This document shows, piece by piece, positions 17,418 to 26,448 of a DNA stretch of 64,000 nucleotides. The DNA lies in the NCBI GenBank assembly GCA_049975365.1, contig JBNGDS010000002.1, positions 46,736-110,735 of the forward strand. The letters are read 5' to 3'. The stretch is from DSBG01 sp049975365 (GTDB taxonomy: Bacteria > Desulfobacterota > Desulfomonilia > UBA1062). Both the position numbers and the translations under genes were made by a program. The notes beneath the pieces were generated by a model, which did no database searches, was not told where the DNA came from, and saw nothing but the letters and a program-made list of their open reading frames with translations. Position 1 is the stretch's first letter. Each line of letters begins with the position of its first letter.

Positions 17418-17889
17418 TCTCATCCTACCTGGTGTGCTCTCCGCACAGGATCTCACGGGTGCGGCGGCACAGGCCGACATGATCGAGATAGAGGCTGACA
17501 GGCTGGACGTGAATACTCAAACAGGTGAAGCGCTTTTCCAGGGGAATGTGAAAGCGCACAAGGATACCATCAGCCTCACGAGCTCCACCCTCTCCGTTAC
17601 CTACAACCGGACAACGAACAAGGTCAGCAGACTCATTGCCCGGGGAGAGGTGACTATCCTGTGGGAGGACAAGGAGGCTTTCTGCCAGGAGGTCGTTTAT
17701 GATCTCGATTCCCAGACCATGGAGCTCTCGGGGGATGTGCTCATAACAAGGGGTCAGGAGAAGCTCTCCGGCCAGAAGGTTACGATAGATATGGCCTCCG
17801 ACACGCAGACCGTGGAAGGACAGGGAGGGAGGGTGAAGATCCTGGTCAACACGGATCAGGAATCAGGGATTCTACAATGGGAGAATTGA
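17383..17889 (+). CDS. lptA: LPS export protein LptA
   Basis: Periplasmic bridge protein for lipopolysaccharide transport. A signal peptide (residues 1-21, ending L-S-A-Q) precedes an OstA-like beta-jellyroll: I-E-A-D-R-L-D-V, G-E-A-L-F-Q-G-N-V, A-R-G-E-V-T-I and M-E-L-S-G-D-V. The gene begins 35 bases inside lptC with GGAG upstream and overlaps lptB by 13 bases, so the three lpt genes are presumably translationally coupled. Confidence 0.92.
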   Translation: MQRYLLICFVLSLILPGVLSAQDLTGAAAQADMIEIEADRLDVNTQTGEALFQGNVKAHKDTISLTSSTLSVTYNRTTNKVSRLIARGEVTILWEDKEAFCQEVVYDLDSQTMELSGDVLITRGQEKLSGQKVTIDMASDTQTVEGQGGRVKILVNTDQESGILQWEN

Positions 17890-18608
17890 TTCTGACTGCT
17901 GTCAGCCTCGAAAAGAGCTTCGGATCATCCCACGTCATCAAGGGACTCGATATCATGTGCAGCCAGGGCGAGATCGTCGGCCTGCTGGGGCCGAACGGGG
18001 CTGGGAAGACCACGACCTTCTACATGATCGTCGGCCTCATCCGACCGGATAGGGGAACCGTCTTTCTGGGCAAAGAGGAGATCACTCACCTCGATCTCGC
18101 GGGCAGGGCATTGCGGGGAATCGGGTACCTTCCCCAGGAACCATCGGTGTTCAGGGGTTTGAGTGTTGAAGAGAACATCACCGTTCCACTGGAGGCAAAG
18201 GGGCTCACCGGTCAGGCCCTTGAACAGGAACTCGACGAAATCATTGCTGGGTTCGGCCTCGAGCAGGTGAGAACACACAAAGGGATCTCCCTGTCGGGCG
18301 GCGAAAGGCGGCGGGTTGAAATCGCACGTGCGATGGCTCTGAGCCCCCTGTATCTTCTCCTGGACGAGCCGTTCGCAGGAATCGATCCCATTACGGTAAA
18401 GGATATACAGGATATGATCGTGAACTTGAAAAAAAAGGGAATTGGTGTCATTATTACCGATCATAATGTAAAGGAAACTCTGAAAATTTGCGATCGTGCA
18501 TACATCATCCACCAGGGCGTGGTGATAGAAGAAGGGATACCGGAAAAGGTAGTGGCAAACGAACAGGTAAAGAAGATATACGTAGGCAAGGATTTTTCTC
18601 TCCAGTAA
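17877..18608 (+). CDS. lptB: LPS export ABC transporter ATPase LptB
   Basis: ATPase powering lipopolysaccharide extraction from the inner membrane together with LptFG, which are not in this window. Walker A is G-P-N-G-A-G-K-T-T (about residues 38-46), the signature L-S-G-G-E-R-R-R, Walker B L-L-L-D-E-P-F-A-G-I-D and H-loop I-T-D-H-N-V. The R-R-R form and D-E-P-F-A-G-I-D-P are typical of LptB rather than of other ABC ATPases. It is followed 12 bases later by rpoN. Confidence 0.97.
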   Translation: MGELILTAVSLEKSFGSSHVIKGLDIMCSQGEIVGLLGPNGAGKTTTFYMIVGLIRPDRGTVFLGKEEITHLDLAGRALRGIGYLPQEPSVFRGLSVEENITVPLEAKGLTGQALEQELDEIIAGFGLEQVRTHKGISLSGGERRRVEIARAMALSPLYLLLDEPFAGIDPITVKDIQDMIVNLKKKGIGVIITDHNVKETLKICDRAYIIHQGVVIEEGIPEKVVANEQVKKIYVGKDFSLQ

Positions 18609-18620
18609 GGGAAGGGGGAT

Positions 18621-20000
18621 ATGGCACTCGAGCTCAAACAGCATCTTAAGCTTTCCCAGCAGCTCATCATGACACCGCAGCTCCAGCAGGCCATCAAGCT
18701 CCTGCAGCTGTCCAGGCTTGAGCTCAAGGAATACATCTCCAATGAGCTGGAATCAAATCCCCTCCTGGAGGTTGATGCAACGGCCATCCGGGAAAAACCC
18801 CAGGGTGAGGAGGTTGACAGGGACCAGCTCAGGGTGAAATGGGAGACCTATCTCGAAACCTACGGCCAGGACAACACCCCCTACTACGAGGATGATGAGC
18901 GACCATCCCTCGAGTCCACGACCTGCAGAGAGGAGGGCCTCCTGGACTATCTCCTGTGGCAGGTACGCATGAACAACTTCAGCGACCGGGAACGCAGGGT
19001 GGGGATATTTATCATCGGCAACCTGGATCACAACGGATACCTCTCCATGGATCTCGATTCCGTAAGCGAGGCAACTGGTGAGGAGAAGACCCTGGTGGAA
19101 TCAACTCTGACAAAAATTCAACGCTTCGATCCACCGGGCATAGCTGCACGTAACCTCAAGGACTGTCTCCGCATCCAGGCACGCACCCTCGGATTAGAAG
19201 ACACGCTGGTATGGAGAATCATCGATTCCCACTTGGAGGATCTCCAGACAAAAAACTATGACAAGATCGCCCAGGAACTCGATGCCCCAGTGGAAGAGAT
19301 CGCCCAGGCTGCACAGATTATCGTGAATATGGAGCCTCGGCCCGCACGGGACTATTCCGATGAACCTCCCCAGTACGTGGTGCCGGATATCTACGTGGTC
19401 AAGTTCGAGGGTGAGTACGTGGTTGTTCTCAACGAAGAAGATCTCCCCATTCTGACCCTGAACAAACAGTACCAGACCATGATGAGATCGAATGACACCG
19501 GGAAGATGGCTCGGGAATATCTTACTGATTGCCTGAAATCAGCCCAGTGGCTTATGAAAAGTGTTCAGCAGAGGCAGAACACCCTGTGCAAAGTAACCGA
19601 GAGCATTGTGAAGTTTCAACGTGAATTCCTCGATACTGGGATCACTCACCTGAAGCCTCTCGTTCTGAGGGATGTTGCAGACGACGTTGGAATGCATGAA
19701 TCAACCATAAGCAGGGTCACATCGAACAAGTATGTGCATACCCCCCAGGGCACGTTCGAGCTCAAGTACTTCTTCAACAGCGGTATCTCGAAAAGTGATG
19801 GGAGCTTCGTGGCCTCGCAGAGTGTGAAGAACGAAATCGAGAACATCATCAAGGCAGAAGATTCGAAACATCCGCTTTCGGATCAAGCCATTGCACAAAA
19901 ACTTAAGGTGAAAGGGGTGAAAATAGCCAGACGAACTGTGGCTAAGTACAGGGAAATACTTGGTATTCTTCCGTCAAACCGGAGGAAGAAACACTACTGA
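18621..20000 (+). CDS. rpoN: RNA polymerase sigma-54 factor
   Basis: Alternative sigma factor that recognises -24/-12 promoters and needs an AAA+ activator. The 459-residue protein has the Gln/Leu-rich region I (residues 1-50), the core-binding middle domain, the helix-turn-helix near residues 345-365 and the RpoN box A-R-R-T-V-A-K-Y-R close to the C-terminus. A good GAAGGGGG site precedes ATG 18621. An NtrC-type activator and sigma-54-like promoters are present near 62-64 kb of this same window. Confidence 0.97.
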   Translation: MALELKQHLKLSQQLIMTPQLQQAIKLLQLSRLELKEYISNELESNPLLEVDATAIREKPQGEEVDRDQLRVKWETYLETYGQDNTPYYEDDERPSLESTTCREEGLLDYLLWQVRMNNFSDRERRVGIFIIGNLDHNGYLSMDLDSVSEATGEEKTLVESTLTKIQRFDPPGIAARNLKDCLRIQARTLGLEDTLVWRIIDSHLEDLQTKNYDKIAQELDAPVEEIAQAAQIIVNMEPRPARDYSDEPPQYVVPDIYVVKFEGEYVVVLNEEDLPILTLNKQYQTMMRSNDTGKMAREYLTDCLKSAQWLMKSVQQRQNTLCKVTESIVKFQREFLDTGITHLKPLVLRDVADDVGMHESTISRVTSNKYVHTPQGTFELKYFFNSGISKSDGSFVASQSVKNEIENIIKAEDSKHPLSDQAIAQKLKVKGVKIARRTVAKYREILGILPSNRRKKHY

Positions 20001-20033
20001 GGCTGATACCTGGATCCCAGGAGAGGAGGATGT

Positions 20034-20555
20034 ATGCAGATAGACATTACCTTCAAAAATCTGGATTCTTCCGATGCACTGAAAGATTATGCAACGAAAC
20101 GGTTGTCGAAGATTGATAAATATATAGACAGAATCGCTGAGGCACATGTCGTTTTTTCCGTAGAAAAAAGGCGTCACAAGGCAGATGTGACCCTGAACGC
20201 CGATGGAACAGTCATCAATGCCGTCGAGATCACGGAGGACATGTACGCAGCTATCGATATGGTAATGGATAAAATCGAACGGCAGGTGAAGAAACACAAA
20301 CAGAAGCTCCAGGGAAAGAAGAGCCAGGCAAAATCTTTTCCCGGGGCAGTCGCCTCCTCGCCGAAAAAGACCAAACCGAGGATCGTCCACGAAAAGGGAT
20401 ACTTTGTCAAACCCATGAGCGTTGAGGAGGCTGTCCTCCAGATTGATATCGTGAAGAAAGATTTCATCATTTTTCAGAACACAGAATCGAATCAGATCAA
20501 CCTCATTTACAAGAGACAGGACGGGGATCTTGGACTGGTAGAGCCTGTAATATGA
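20034..20555 (+). CDS. hpf: Ribosome hibernation-promoting factor, long form
   Basis: Binds the 30S subunit in slow growth and, in the long form, dimerises ribosomes into 100S particles. The N-terminal S30AE domain (residues 1-100) is joined by a Lys-rich linker to the C-terminal dimerisation domain with K-P-M-S-V-E-E-A-V-L-Q and N-L-I-Y-K-R-Q-D-G-D-L-G-L-V-E-P. Total length is 173 residues. It sits between rpoN and ptsN, the usual order, with AGGAGG before ATG 20034. Confidence 0.94.
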   Translation: MQIDITFKNLDSSDALKDYATKRLSKIDKYIDRIAEAHVVFSVEKRRHKADVTLNADGTVINAVEITEDMYAAIDMVMDKIERQVKKHKQKLQGKKSQAKSFPGAVASSPKKTKPRIVHEKGYFVKPMSVEEAVLQIDIVKKDFIIFQNTESNQINLIYKRQDGDLGLVEPVI

Positions 20556-21016
20556 AGATTTCCGACATCCTAAAGCCCGAATGCGTCATACCGAGCCTTG
20601 AGGCGATAACGAAGAAGGACATCCTCACCGAACTCTCCCGTCCGATCGCCCAGCAGTACAATCTGGACCTGGAAGAGATGGTGACGGTCTTGCTGAACAG
20701 AGAAAAACTCGGGTCAACGGGTATCGGTGAAGGAATAGCCATACCCCATGGAAAGATAACCGGCCTGAAAACCATCGCCGCCGCTGTGGGGATAAATACC
20801 GAAGGGCTCAAGTTCGATGCTCTTGATGGACAGCCCTGTCACATATTCTTTCTGCTCGTGGCGCCGAGCAATTCCGTGAGCGGTCATCTCAAGGCCCTGG
20901 CCAGGGCCTCCATGCTCCTGAAAAATCCCTCCCTGAGGCACGATCTCATGGATACGAAATCCTCTCAGGAGCTCTATCAGGTTATCCAGGACTACGATTC
21001 CCGCCTCGATGAATGA
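20552..21016 (+). CDS. ptsN: PTS IIA-like nitrogen-regulatory protein
   Basis: EIIA(Ntr) of the nitrogen phosphotransfer system, a regulatory phosphoprotein. The 154 residues carry the phospho-acceptor histidine in G-I-A-I-P-H-G-K (about residue 69) and the L-D-G-Q-P-C-H-I-F-F-L strand typical of the family. It overlaps hpf by ATGA and ends the operon. Neither rapZ nor HPr, which often follow, is encoded here. Confidence 0.95.
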   Translation: MKISDILKPECVIPSLEAITKKDILTELSRPIAQQYNLDLEEMVTVLLNREKLGSTGIGEGIAIPHGKITGLKTIAAAVGINTEGLKFDALDGQPCHIFFLLVAPSNSVSGHLKALARASMLLKNPSLRHDLMDTKSSQELYQVIQDYDSRLDE

Positions 21017-21024
21017 GAATCCCC

Positions 21025-21056
21025 GCCGGGGGTGAGTCTCCTGTCTCACTCCCGGC
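21025..21056 (+). terminator. Strong hairpin between ptsN and the YhaM-like gene
   Basis: A 12-bp stem (GCCGGGGGTGAG / CTCACTCCCGGC, one G-U pair) with an 8-base loop lies just after the ptsN stop. No T-tract follows, so it may be a processing or Rho-related end rather than a textbook intrinsic terminator. Confidence 0.5.
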
Positions 21057-21179
21057 AGGATGCTTCATGTCTGTATGTTCTCCCCCCACGAACGGGCTGA
21101 GCAGCTCACGAGAAGTTCCCTTTTTCGCAGGGAAAACCGATCACACCCTTCCCCTGCTGCAGAGAGCACGGGTGCATTC

Positions 21180-22154
21180 CTACTCCTCGTCTTCCTCATA
21201 GGTCTTGGTATAGAGGTATCGGTTGTAGACGCTGGAGAAGGCCGAGAATGTCTCCTCCTCGGGCGTGGCGTCAATGATGGACGTGAACCCGATCAGTTTG
21301 GCATCGAGGTCGTCGAGCATGTGGAGAACCATCGCCTCCCTGGTCATGGGGAGCTTCGGAGATCCGAATTCCAACTGACCGTGATGTCCAAGTATCATGT
21401 GCAGCAGCTGAAGCTTGAGCTCTTCTGGGAAGTCGGGGATGGATGATATCTCTGTATCGGTTATGTGCGCAGAAAGATAGATATGGCCGAGGAGTCTCCC
21501 CACCGGGGTCATATCGATGAAGCGGGAATAGGAATACTCGTAGATTTTCCCGATATCGTGGAGCAGGGCCCCGGCTATCAGCAAATCCCTGTTGAGCCCG
21601 ACCTGGGCATACACGGGGCAGAGGGCGTCGATGGCCTTCAGGATCTGAAGGGAGTGTTCGAGAAGTCCCCCGACATAGTTGTGGTGGATGCCCTTTGCCG
21701 CAGGCGCCTTCTTGAATTCTTCCCGGACTCCCTCCCTGGAGAAGACATTCTCCAAAAGTCTTTTCAGGGAAGGGTTTCGGATCGTCCCCAGTGTGGCCTC
21801 CACCTCCTGCATCATCCCGTCGATGTCTTTCCCGGATGTCGGGATCAGGCTCGACATGTCAACATCATTGTCCGAAAGCCGGATCATCCTCTCGATACGA
21901 AGCTGCAGCCTGTTGTCGTAGGACTCTGCACTCGCCTTCACCCCCACGACATCGCCAGGTTCTATGCCCGAGATCTGCTGCTGCGCATCTTCCCACATGA
22001 TTCCGGGGATGTCACCGGTCTTGTCCGTGAGAAGAAGCTTGGCATACGACTTGCCGTTCCGCGCCGTCAGGAGTCTCCTTTCAGAGACCAGAAATACAGC
22101 CTTGATCCTGTCCCCGTCACCGATCTCGCTGACGAGTCGTCCCTTCGATATCAT
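21180..22154 (-). CDS. YhaM-like HD-domain 3'-5' exoribonuclease
   Basis: An N-terminal OB-fold nucleic-acid-binding domain (about residues 1-100) is fused to an HD hydrolase domain with the H-D pair in L-L-H-D-I-G-K (near residue 195) and upstream H-N-Y-V-G-G-L-L-E-H-S. This is the YhaM/CBF1 architecture, known as a 3'-5' exoribonuclease in Bacillus. ATG 22154 (324 residues) has GGAGG immediately upstream; an earlier GTG would lie inside a region without homology. The C-terminus ends in an acidic E-E-D-E-E. Nuclease function is inferred from family. Confidence 0.82.
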   Translation of the reverse strand: MISKGRLVSEIGDGDRIKAVFLVSERRLLTARNGKSYAKLLLTDKTGDIPGIMWEDAQQQISGIEPGDVVGVKASAESYDNRLQLRIERMIRLSDNDVDMSSLIPTSGKDIDGMMQEVEATLGTIRNPSLKRLLENVFSREGVREEFKKAPAAKGIHHNYVGGLLEHSLQILKAIDALCPVYAQVGLNRDLLIAGALLHDIGKIYEYSYSRFIDMTPVGRLLGHIYLSAHITDTEISSIPDFPEELKLQLLHMILGHHGQLEFGSPKLPMTREAMVLHMLDDLDAKLIGFTSIIDATPEEETFSAFSSVYNRYLYTKTYEEDEE

Positions 22155-22212
22155 AGGTCCTCCGTGAAGCATGTTGTACCACACCCCGAGGGGGTGCGCA
22201 GTGGAAAAAGGA

Positions 22213-23523
22213 TCAGAGGATATACCGGCTGAGATCTTCCTGGTGCATGATGGGTTCGAGTCTATCCTTCACGTATTGCTCATTGATGAGGATCTCGCCG
22301 GAGAGATCCGACGATTCGTACGAAACCTCTTCAAGAAGCTTCTCCATCACGGTATGAAGCCTTCGTGCCCCAATATTCTCGGTCTGCTCGTTGATAAACT
22401 GGGCGATACGGGCGATCTCGGATATGGCACCATCCGTTATCTTCAGATGTATTCCCTCAGTCTCCATGAGAGCCTGGTACTGTTTGATCAAGGCGTTTTT
22501 GGGTTCAGTCAGGATCCGGATGAAGTCCTCCTGTGACAGGGGATTCAATTCCTCGCGTATGGGAAACCTGCCCTGGAGTTCCGGGATGAGGTCCGAGGGC
22601 TTGCTCACGTGAAAGGCACCCGAACCGATGAACAGGATGTGGTCTGTGTTGACAGGTCCATACTTGGTGTTCACGGTGGTTCCCTCGACAATGGGGAGGA
22701 GATCCCTCTGGACGCCCTCGCGTGAAACATCCGGTCCCCGGGTTGATTCTCTGCCGGCGATCTTGTCAAGTTCGTCGACGAACACGATCCCCTCGCTCTC
22801 GACCCGTTCCCGTGCTTCCTGGGCGACCTTTTCCATGTCGATCAGCCTGGAGATCTCCTGTGCCACGAGAAACTCCAAGGCTTCATTGACCGTCATTTTC
22901 CTGCGCCGGGTCTTCTTGGGCAGGAGCGATGAAAACATCTCTTTGAAGTCTATCCCCATTTCCTCGAGCCCCTGGCCGGAAAAAATCTCGATGGTGGGCA
23001 TGGAGGTCTCCCTCGATTCCACCTCGATCATCCGGTCTCCAAGCTGATCGTCCTCCAGCATGCGACGCAACTTTTCCCTGCTTTCGGGGTGAACCTGGGA
23101 ATCCTTCTGAGGCGGGAGCAGGCAATCGAGCACGCGTTCTACTGCAATCTCAACAGCCTTCTCCTTGACCCGCTCACTCTCCTCGTTCTGAACCATCTGC
23201 ACACCCATCCTCATCAGGTCCCGAATGATGGATTCCACGTCCCTTCCAACATACCCGACCTCCGTGAACTTCGACGCCTCCACCTTGATGAAAGGAGCAC
23301 CGGCAAGCTTCGCAAGACGTCGGGCGATCTCGGTCTTTCCCACTCCGGTGGGGCCAATGAGGATGATGTTCTTCGGGTAGATGTCATCTCTCATGTCCTC
23401 CTGTACCATCTTCCTCCTCCAGCGGTTTCTCAGGGAGATCGCCACGGCCTTCTTGGCCTTGTCCTGACCGATAATGTACTTGTTGAGTTCTAACACGATT
23501 TCCTTGGGAGTTAGGGTACTCAT
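22213..23523 (-). CDS. hslU: HslU ATPase of the HslUV protease
   Basis: AAA+ unfoldase that feeds substrates to HslV. It shows Walker A G-P-T-G-V-G-K-T-E (about residues 56-64), the pore motif G-Y-V-G-R-D, an I domain (about 110-240), Walker B F-V-D-E-L-D-K, and the C-terminal D-R-L-E-P-I-M ending -S-R-Y-I-L, which docks into HslV. ATG 23523 shares its A with the hslV stop (TGATG), with GAGGAG upstream; an in-frame GTG lies three bases before. Confidence 0.97.
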   Translation of the reverse strand: MSTLTPKEIVLELNKYIIGQDKAKKAVAISLRNRWRRKMVQEDMRDDIYPKNIILIGPTGVGKTEIARRLAKLAGAPFIKVEASKFTEVGYVGRDVESIIRDLMRMGVQMVQNEESERVKEKAVEIAVERVLDCLLPPQKDSQVHPESREKLRRMLEDDQLGDRMIEVESRETSMPTIEIFSGQGLEEMGIDFKEMFSSLLPKKTRRRKMTVNEALEFLVAQEISRLIDMEKVAQEARERVESEGIVFVDELDKIAGRESTRGPDVSREGVQRDLLPIVEGTTVNTKYGPVNTDHILFIGSGAFHVSKPSDLIPELQGRFPIREELNPLSQEDFIRILTEPKNALIKQYQALMETEGIHLKITDGAISEIARIAQFINEQTENIGARRLHTVMEKLLEEVSYESSDLSGEILINEQYVKDRLEPIMHQEDLSRYIL

Positions 23524-24053
23524 CACAGCTCCTCGAATACAATTGCCTTATTCGTGTAAATACAGAGATCGGACGCGATATCCATCGCCTTCTCAGCTAT
23601 TTCCCGGGCAGAGAACTCCGTGAACCTGATCAGCGCCTGCGCGGCGGCCACCGCATAGAGACCGCCGGAGCCGATACCGCACACATCATCATCTGGCTCC
23701 ACCACATCACCGGTGCCCGAGAGAAGGAATGTCTTGGTTGTATCAGCCACGATCATGAGGGCCTCGAGCCTCCTGAGCACGCGGTCAGTCCTCCAATCCT
23801 TCCCCATCTCCACTGCGGCCCTGGTGAGATTTCCCCTGTATTCCTTGAGTTTTTCCTCAAACCGTTCAAAAAGTGTAAAGGCATCCGATGTAGATCCGGC
23901 AAAACCCGCAAGGACCTTGTTCTCATGGATCTTTCGCACCTTGCGTGCCTTTGATTTCAGGATTATGTTATTCATGGTGACCTGACCGTCACCAGCGAGG
24001 ACTACGCGTTCATTCCTCCTGACGCATAAAATCGTTGTACCGCGAATATCCAT
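23523..24053 (-). CDS. hslV: HslV protease subunit
   Basis: Threonine peptidase of the proteasome-like HslUV complex. After a five-residue propeptide the catalytic threonine stands in T-T-I-L-C-V-R-R; other family segments are A-G-D-G-Q-V-T and G-F-A-G-S-T-S-D-A, and G-I-G-S-G-G near residue 125. Two consecutive ATGs (24056 and 24053) are available; the second has the better spacing from GGAGG. It overlaps the stop of xerC and the start of hslU, forming a xerC-hslV-hslU operon. Confidence 0.97.
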   Translation of the reverse strand: MDIRGTTILCVRRNERVVLAGDGQVTMNNIILKSKARKVRKIHENKVLAGFAGSTSDAFTLFERFEEKLKEYRGNLTRAAVEMGKDWRTDRVLRRLEALMIVADTTKTFLLSGTGDVVEPDDDVCGIGSGGLYAVAAAQALIRFTEFSAREIAEKAMDIASDLCIYTNKAIVFEEL

Positions 24054-24943
24054 CATCCCTCCTTTGCCCTTGGATGAGCCTTATCATACACATCCATGAG
24101 TTTGTCCACCGTTAAGTGTGTATATCGCTGGGTCGTGGAGAGGCTTGCATGTCCCAGCATCTCCTGGATCGAACGAAGATCGGCCCCTGCATCGAGCAAG
24201 TGGGTGGCAAAGGAATGCCGAATCACATGGGGACTCACCTGTCTGCTGAGGGCCACCTGTTCTGCCCACGTGGAGACAATTCTCCGGATGCTCCGTGAGG
24301 TGAGCCGCTTTCCCCGGCTGTTGAGGAAAAGGGGATCCTTACAGTAGATGGGATCCTCGATCCCCCGTTCTTTCAGATAACGCTCTATGGACAGAAGCGC
24401 CCTCTTCCCCACAGGGACGGTCCTCTGTTTGGTGCCCTTTCCTGTAACGAGAATAAAGCNNNNNNNNNNGCCCGCCTTCATGTCGACATCATAGCAGTTC
24501 ATGCTCTCAACTTCTCCTACCCGTACGCCTGTTGAGTAGAGCAGCTCGAGTACCGCGCGATCCCGGGAATCAGTTATTGCCTCGATGAGATCGAATATCT
24601 CGTCGGGACTCAAAAAACCGGGGAGATATTCCCGACTCTTCAGGGATCTCACGTGGGAGAACGGGTTGACGCCCGATCCTGCCTGCCTGATGACGTAATC
24701 AAAGAACCCCTTCAATGCGCTCAGTTTGCGGTTGATGGTTGATCGTGCGTACGAGGTGTGGAGCGTGAGCATGTACGATCGTACAGTCCGCTTGGAGAGG
24801 TGTTCCATGTTCCTGTCCCTGAGAAAAGATACCAGGTGCTGAACGTCGTTGATATATGCACGATAGGTTTCCCGCGAAAGACCCTTCTGATCGAGGAGGT
24901 AGAGGGAATACCGCCTCAGCAGAGACTCAAAGTCGCCAACCAT
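24053..24943 (-). CDS. xerC: Tyrosine recombinase XerC (interrupted by 10 N)
   Basis: Site-specific recombinase that, with XerD, resolves chromosome dimers at dif. The N-terminal SAM-like domain and the catalytic residues are present: Arg in S-T-G-V-R-V-G-E, H-V-I-R-H-S-F-A-T-H, the final His in L-G-H-A-S and Tyr in T-T-Q-R-Y-T-H-L. Ten N (24460-24469) fall in the beta-hairpin before G-K-G-T-K-Q-R. The frame is kept only because 10 N plus flanking bases add four codons; the protein length around the gap is therefore unreliable. ATG 24943 has no ribosome-binding site but a promoter-like sequence places the transcript start at the ATG. Confidence 0.92.
   Translation of the reverse strand: MVGDFESLLRRYSLYLLDQKGLSRETYRAYINDVQHLVSFLRDRNMEHLSKRTVRSYMLTLHTSYARSTINRKLSALKGFFDYVIRQAGSGVNPFSHVRSLKSREYLPGFLSPDEIFDLIEAITDSRDRAVLELLYSTGVRVGEVESMNCYDVDMKAGXXXXFILVTGKGTKQRTVPVGKRALLSIERYLKERGIEDPIYCKDPLFLNSRGKRLTSRSIRRIVSTWAEQVALSRQVSPHVIRHSFATHLLDAGADLRSIQEMLGHASLSTTQRYTHLTVDKLMDVYDKAHPRAKEG
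24460..24469. other. Assembly gap of 10 N inside xerC
   Basis: Ten unspecified bases. The flanking translated sequence is already the right length for the family if the four unknown codons are removed, and the bases on both sides share GC, so this is probably a scaffolding placeholder, not real missing sequence. Confidence 0.85.
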
Positions 24944-24949
24944 ACAGGG

Positions 24950-24978
24950 TTCTTACACCCAACGACCATATTTATCAA
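24950..24978 (-). promoter_or_regulatory. Possible leaderless promoter of xerC-hslVU
   Basis: Minus strand: TTGATA (24978-24973), 17 bases, TAAGAA (24955-24950). The predicted first base is the A of the xerC ATG. The -10 is weak, so confidence is limited. Confidence 0.45.
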
Positions 24979-25088
24979 GGATCGCTGGCTCAAGGAAAAG
25001 ATCGTCATTCAATCCTTGCCATGACGTCGATGTTATGAAATATACAATGCTACTTCAACCACAACTACAATCCAGAGAAGGAGGCAAT

Positions 25089-26378
25089 ATGGCGAATGTG
25101 GTAATTGTGAATTGTGTGAGAACAGCAGTAGGCTCGTTCGGTGGATCGTTGAAAGATGTTCCTGCGAAGGACTTGGGTGCGCTTGTGATTCGTGAGGTTC
25201 TCCTGCGTTCCGGCCTCAGGCCTGACCTTCCCGCTCACGCAAAGGATGATACGCCGGATCCATTCAAGACTGTCGGTCTTTCTCCCATCGAGGAACAGTA
25301 CGCACAGTGGCCGGATACTCTCCAGAAGATCGGGATCGATGAAGTGATCATGGGCAACGTCCTGGGGGCCGGTCAGGGCCAGAACCCGGGCAGACAGGCG
25401 ATGATCCGCGCCGGTCTCCCGAAGGAAACGACCGCCATCTCGGTAAACAAGGTCTGCGCGTCGGGCATGAAGTCCATTGCCCTGGCAGCTTCCTCGATAC
25501 GAGCAGGCGACAACAAAATCGTGATCGCAGGCGGCATGGAGAATATGAGCGACGCCCCCATCGCACTGCCAAAGGCCCGTTGGGGATACCGGATGGATAT
25601 GCCCTTTGGAAAGACGACCGACCTGATGGTCTTCGATGGTCTCTACGAAATTTTCTATGGGTATCACATGGGAATAACAGCGGAAAATATCGCTGAAAAA
25701 TACGGAATTTCCCGCGAGGAGCAGGACAAGCTGGGATTCGAAAGCCACCAGCGGGCCAGGGCTGCCATCAGCAGCGGAATCCTCAAGGATGAGATCGTAC
25801 CGGTAAAGATCCCCCAGAGAAAAGGGGAACCTCTCATTTTCGATACCGATGAACGCCCTATGGATACTACTCTGGAAAAGATGGCCAAGCTCCCCACGGT
25901 CTTCAAGAAAGACGGCACCGTCACAGCCGGGAACGCATCGGGCATCAACGATGCTGCGGCAGCATGTCTGGTCATGGACGAGGACACGGCCAAAGAACTC
26001 GGCCTCAAACCAGTCGCCCGCATCACGGGATACGCGTCGGGTGGTGTAGATCCTGCCTATATGGGTCTTGGGCCGATTCCAGCAGTGAGAAAACTCCTGA
26101 GACTGACGGGCACAACCATCAAGGATTATGGACTCTTCGAACTAAATGAGGCCTTTGCCTCCCAGGCACTGGCCTGCATCAGGGAGCTCACTATCCCTGA
26201 GGATATCACCAACGTAAATGGTTCTGGAATCTCGATCGGCCACCCCATCGGGTGCACCGGTGCCCGAATCATCATCGCCCTCATCAACGAGATGAAGAGA
26301 CGGGACGTCTCCCTGGGTCTTGCATCCCTGTGCATCGGCGGTGGACAGGGAATGGCCATGGCCGTCGAGGCACTCTGA
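25089..26378 (+). CDS. Thiolase, acetyl-CoA C-acetyltransferase type
   Basis: Enzyme of the thiolase superfamily that condenses or cleaves acyl-CoA thioesters. The three active-site blocks are intact: nucleophilic Cys in N-K-V-C-A-S-G-M-K, His in G-H-P-I-G-C-T-G-A-R and the second Cys in C-I-G-G-G-Q-G. ATG 25089 (429 residues) with AAGGAGG is preferred over an ATG at 25035. It is about 35 residues longer than usual because of an insertion around residues 45-80. It stands alone; whether it serves beta-oxidation or synthesis is open. Confidence 0.93.
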   Translation: MANVVIVNCVRTAVGSFGGSLKDVPAKDLGALVIREVLLRSGLRPDLPAHAKDDTPDPFKTVGLSPIEEQYAQWPDTLQKIGIDEVIMGNVLGAGQGQNPGRQAMIRAGLPKETTAISVNKVCASGMKSIALAASSIRAGDNKIVIAGGMENMSDAPIALPKARWGYRMDMPFGKTTDLMVFDGLYEIFYGYHMGITAENIAEKYGISREEQDKLGFESHQRARAAISSGILKDEIVPVKIPQRKGEPLIFDTDERPMDTTLEKMAKLPTVFKKDGTVTAGNASGINDAAAACLVMDEDTAKELGLKPVARITGYASGGVDPAYMGLGPIPAVRKLLRLTGTTIKDYGLFELNEAFASQALACIRELTIPEDITNVNGSGISIGHPIGCTGARIIIALINEMKRRDVSLGLASLCIGGGQGMAMAVEAL

Positions 26379-26411
26379 TTCCCGGACTACACAGGCTTGG
26401 ATTAAAGAGGC

Positions 26412-26436
26412 GCCCCCCCTTCCCGTAAGGGGGGGC
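26412..26436. terminator. GC-rich hairpin between thiolase and protease genes
   Basis: A perfect 10-bp stem (GCCCCCCCTT / AAGGGGGGGC) with a CCCGT loop lies between the convergent ends of the thiolase and peptidase genes. There is no T-tract on either strand. It probably marks the transcript ends on both sides. Confidence 0.5.
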
Positions 26437-26448
26437 TGGGGGTATAGG

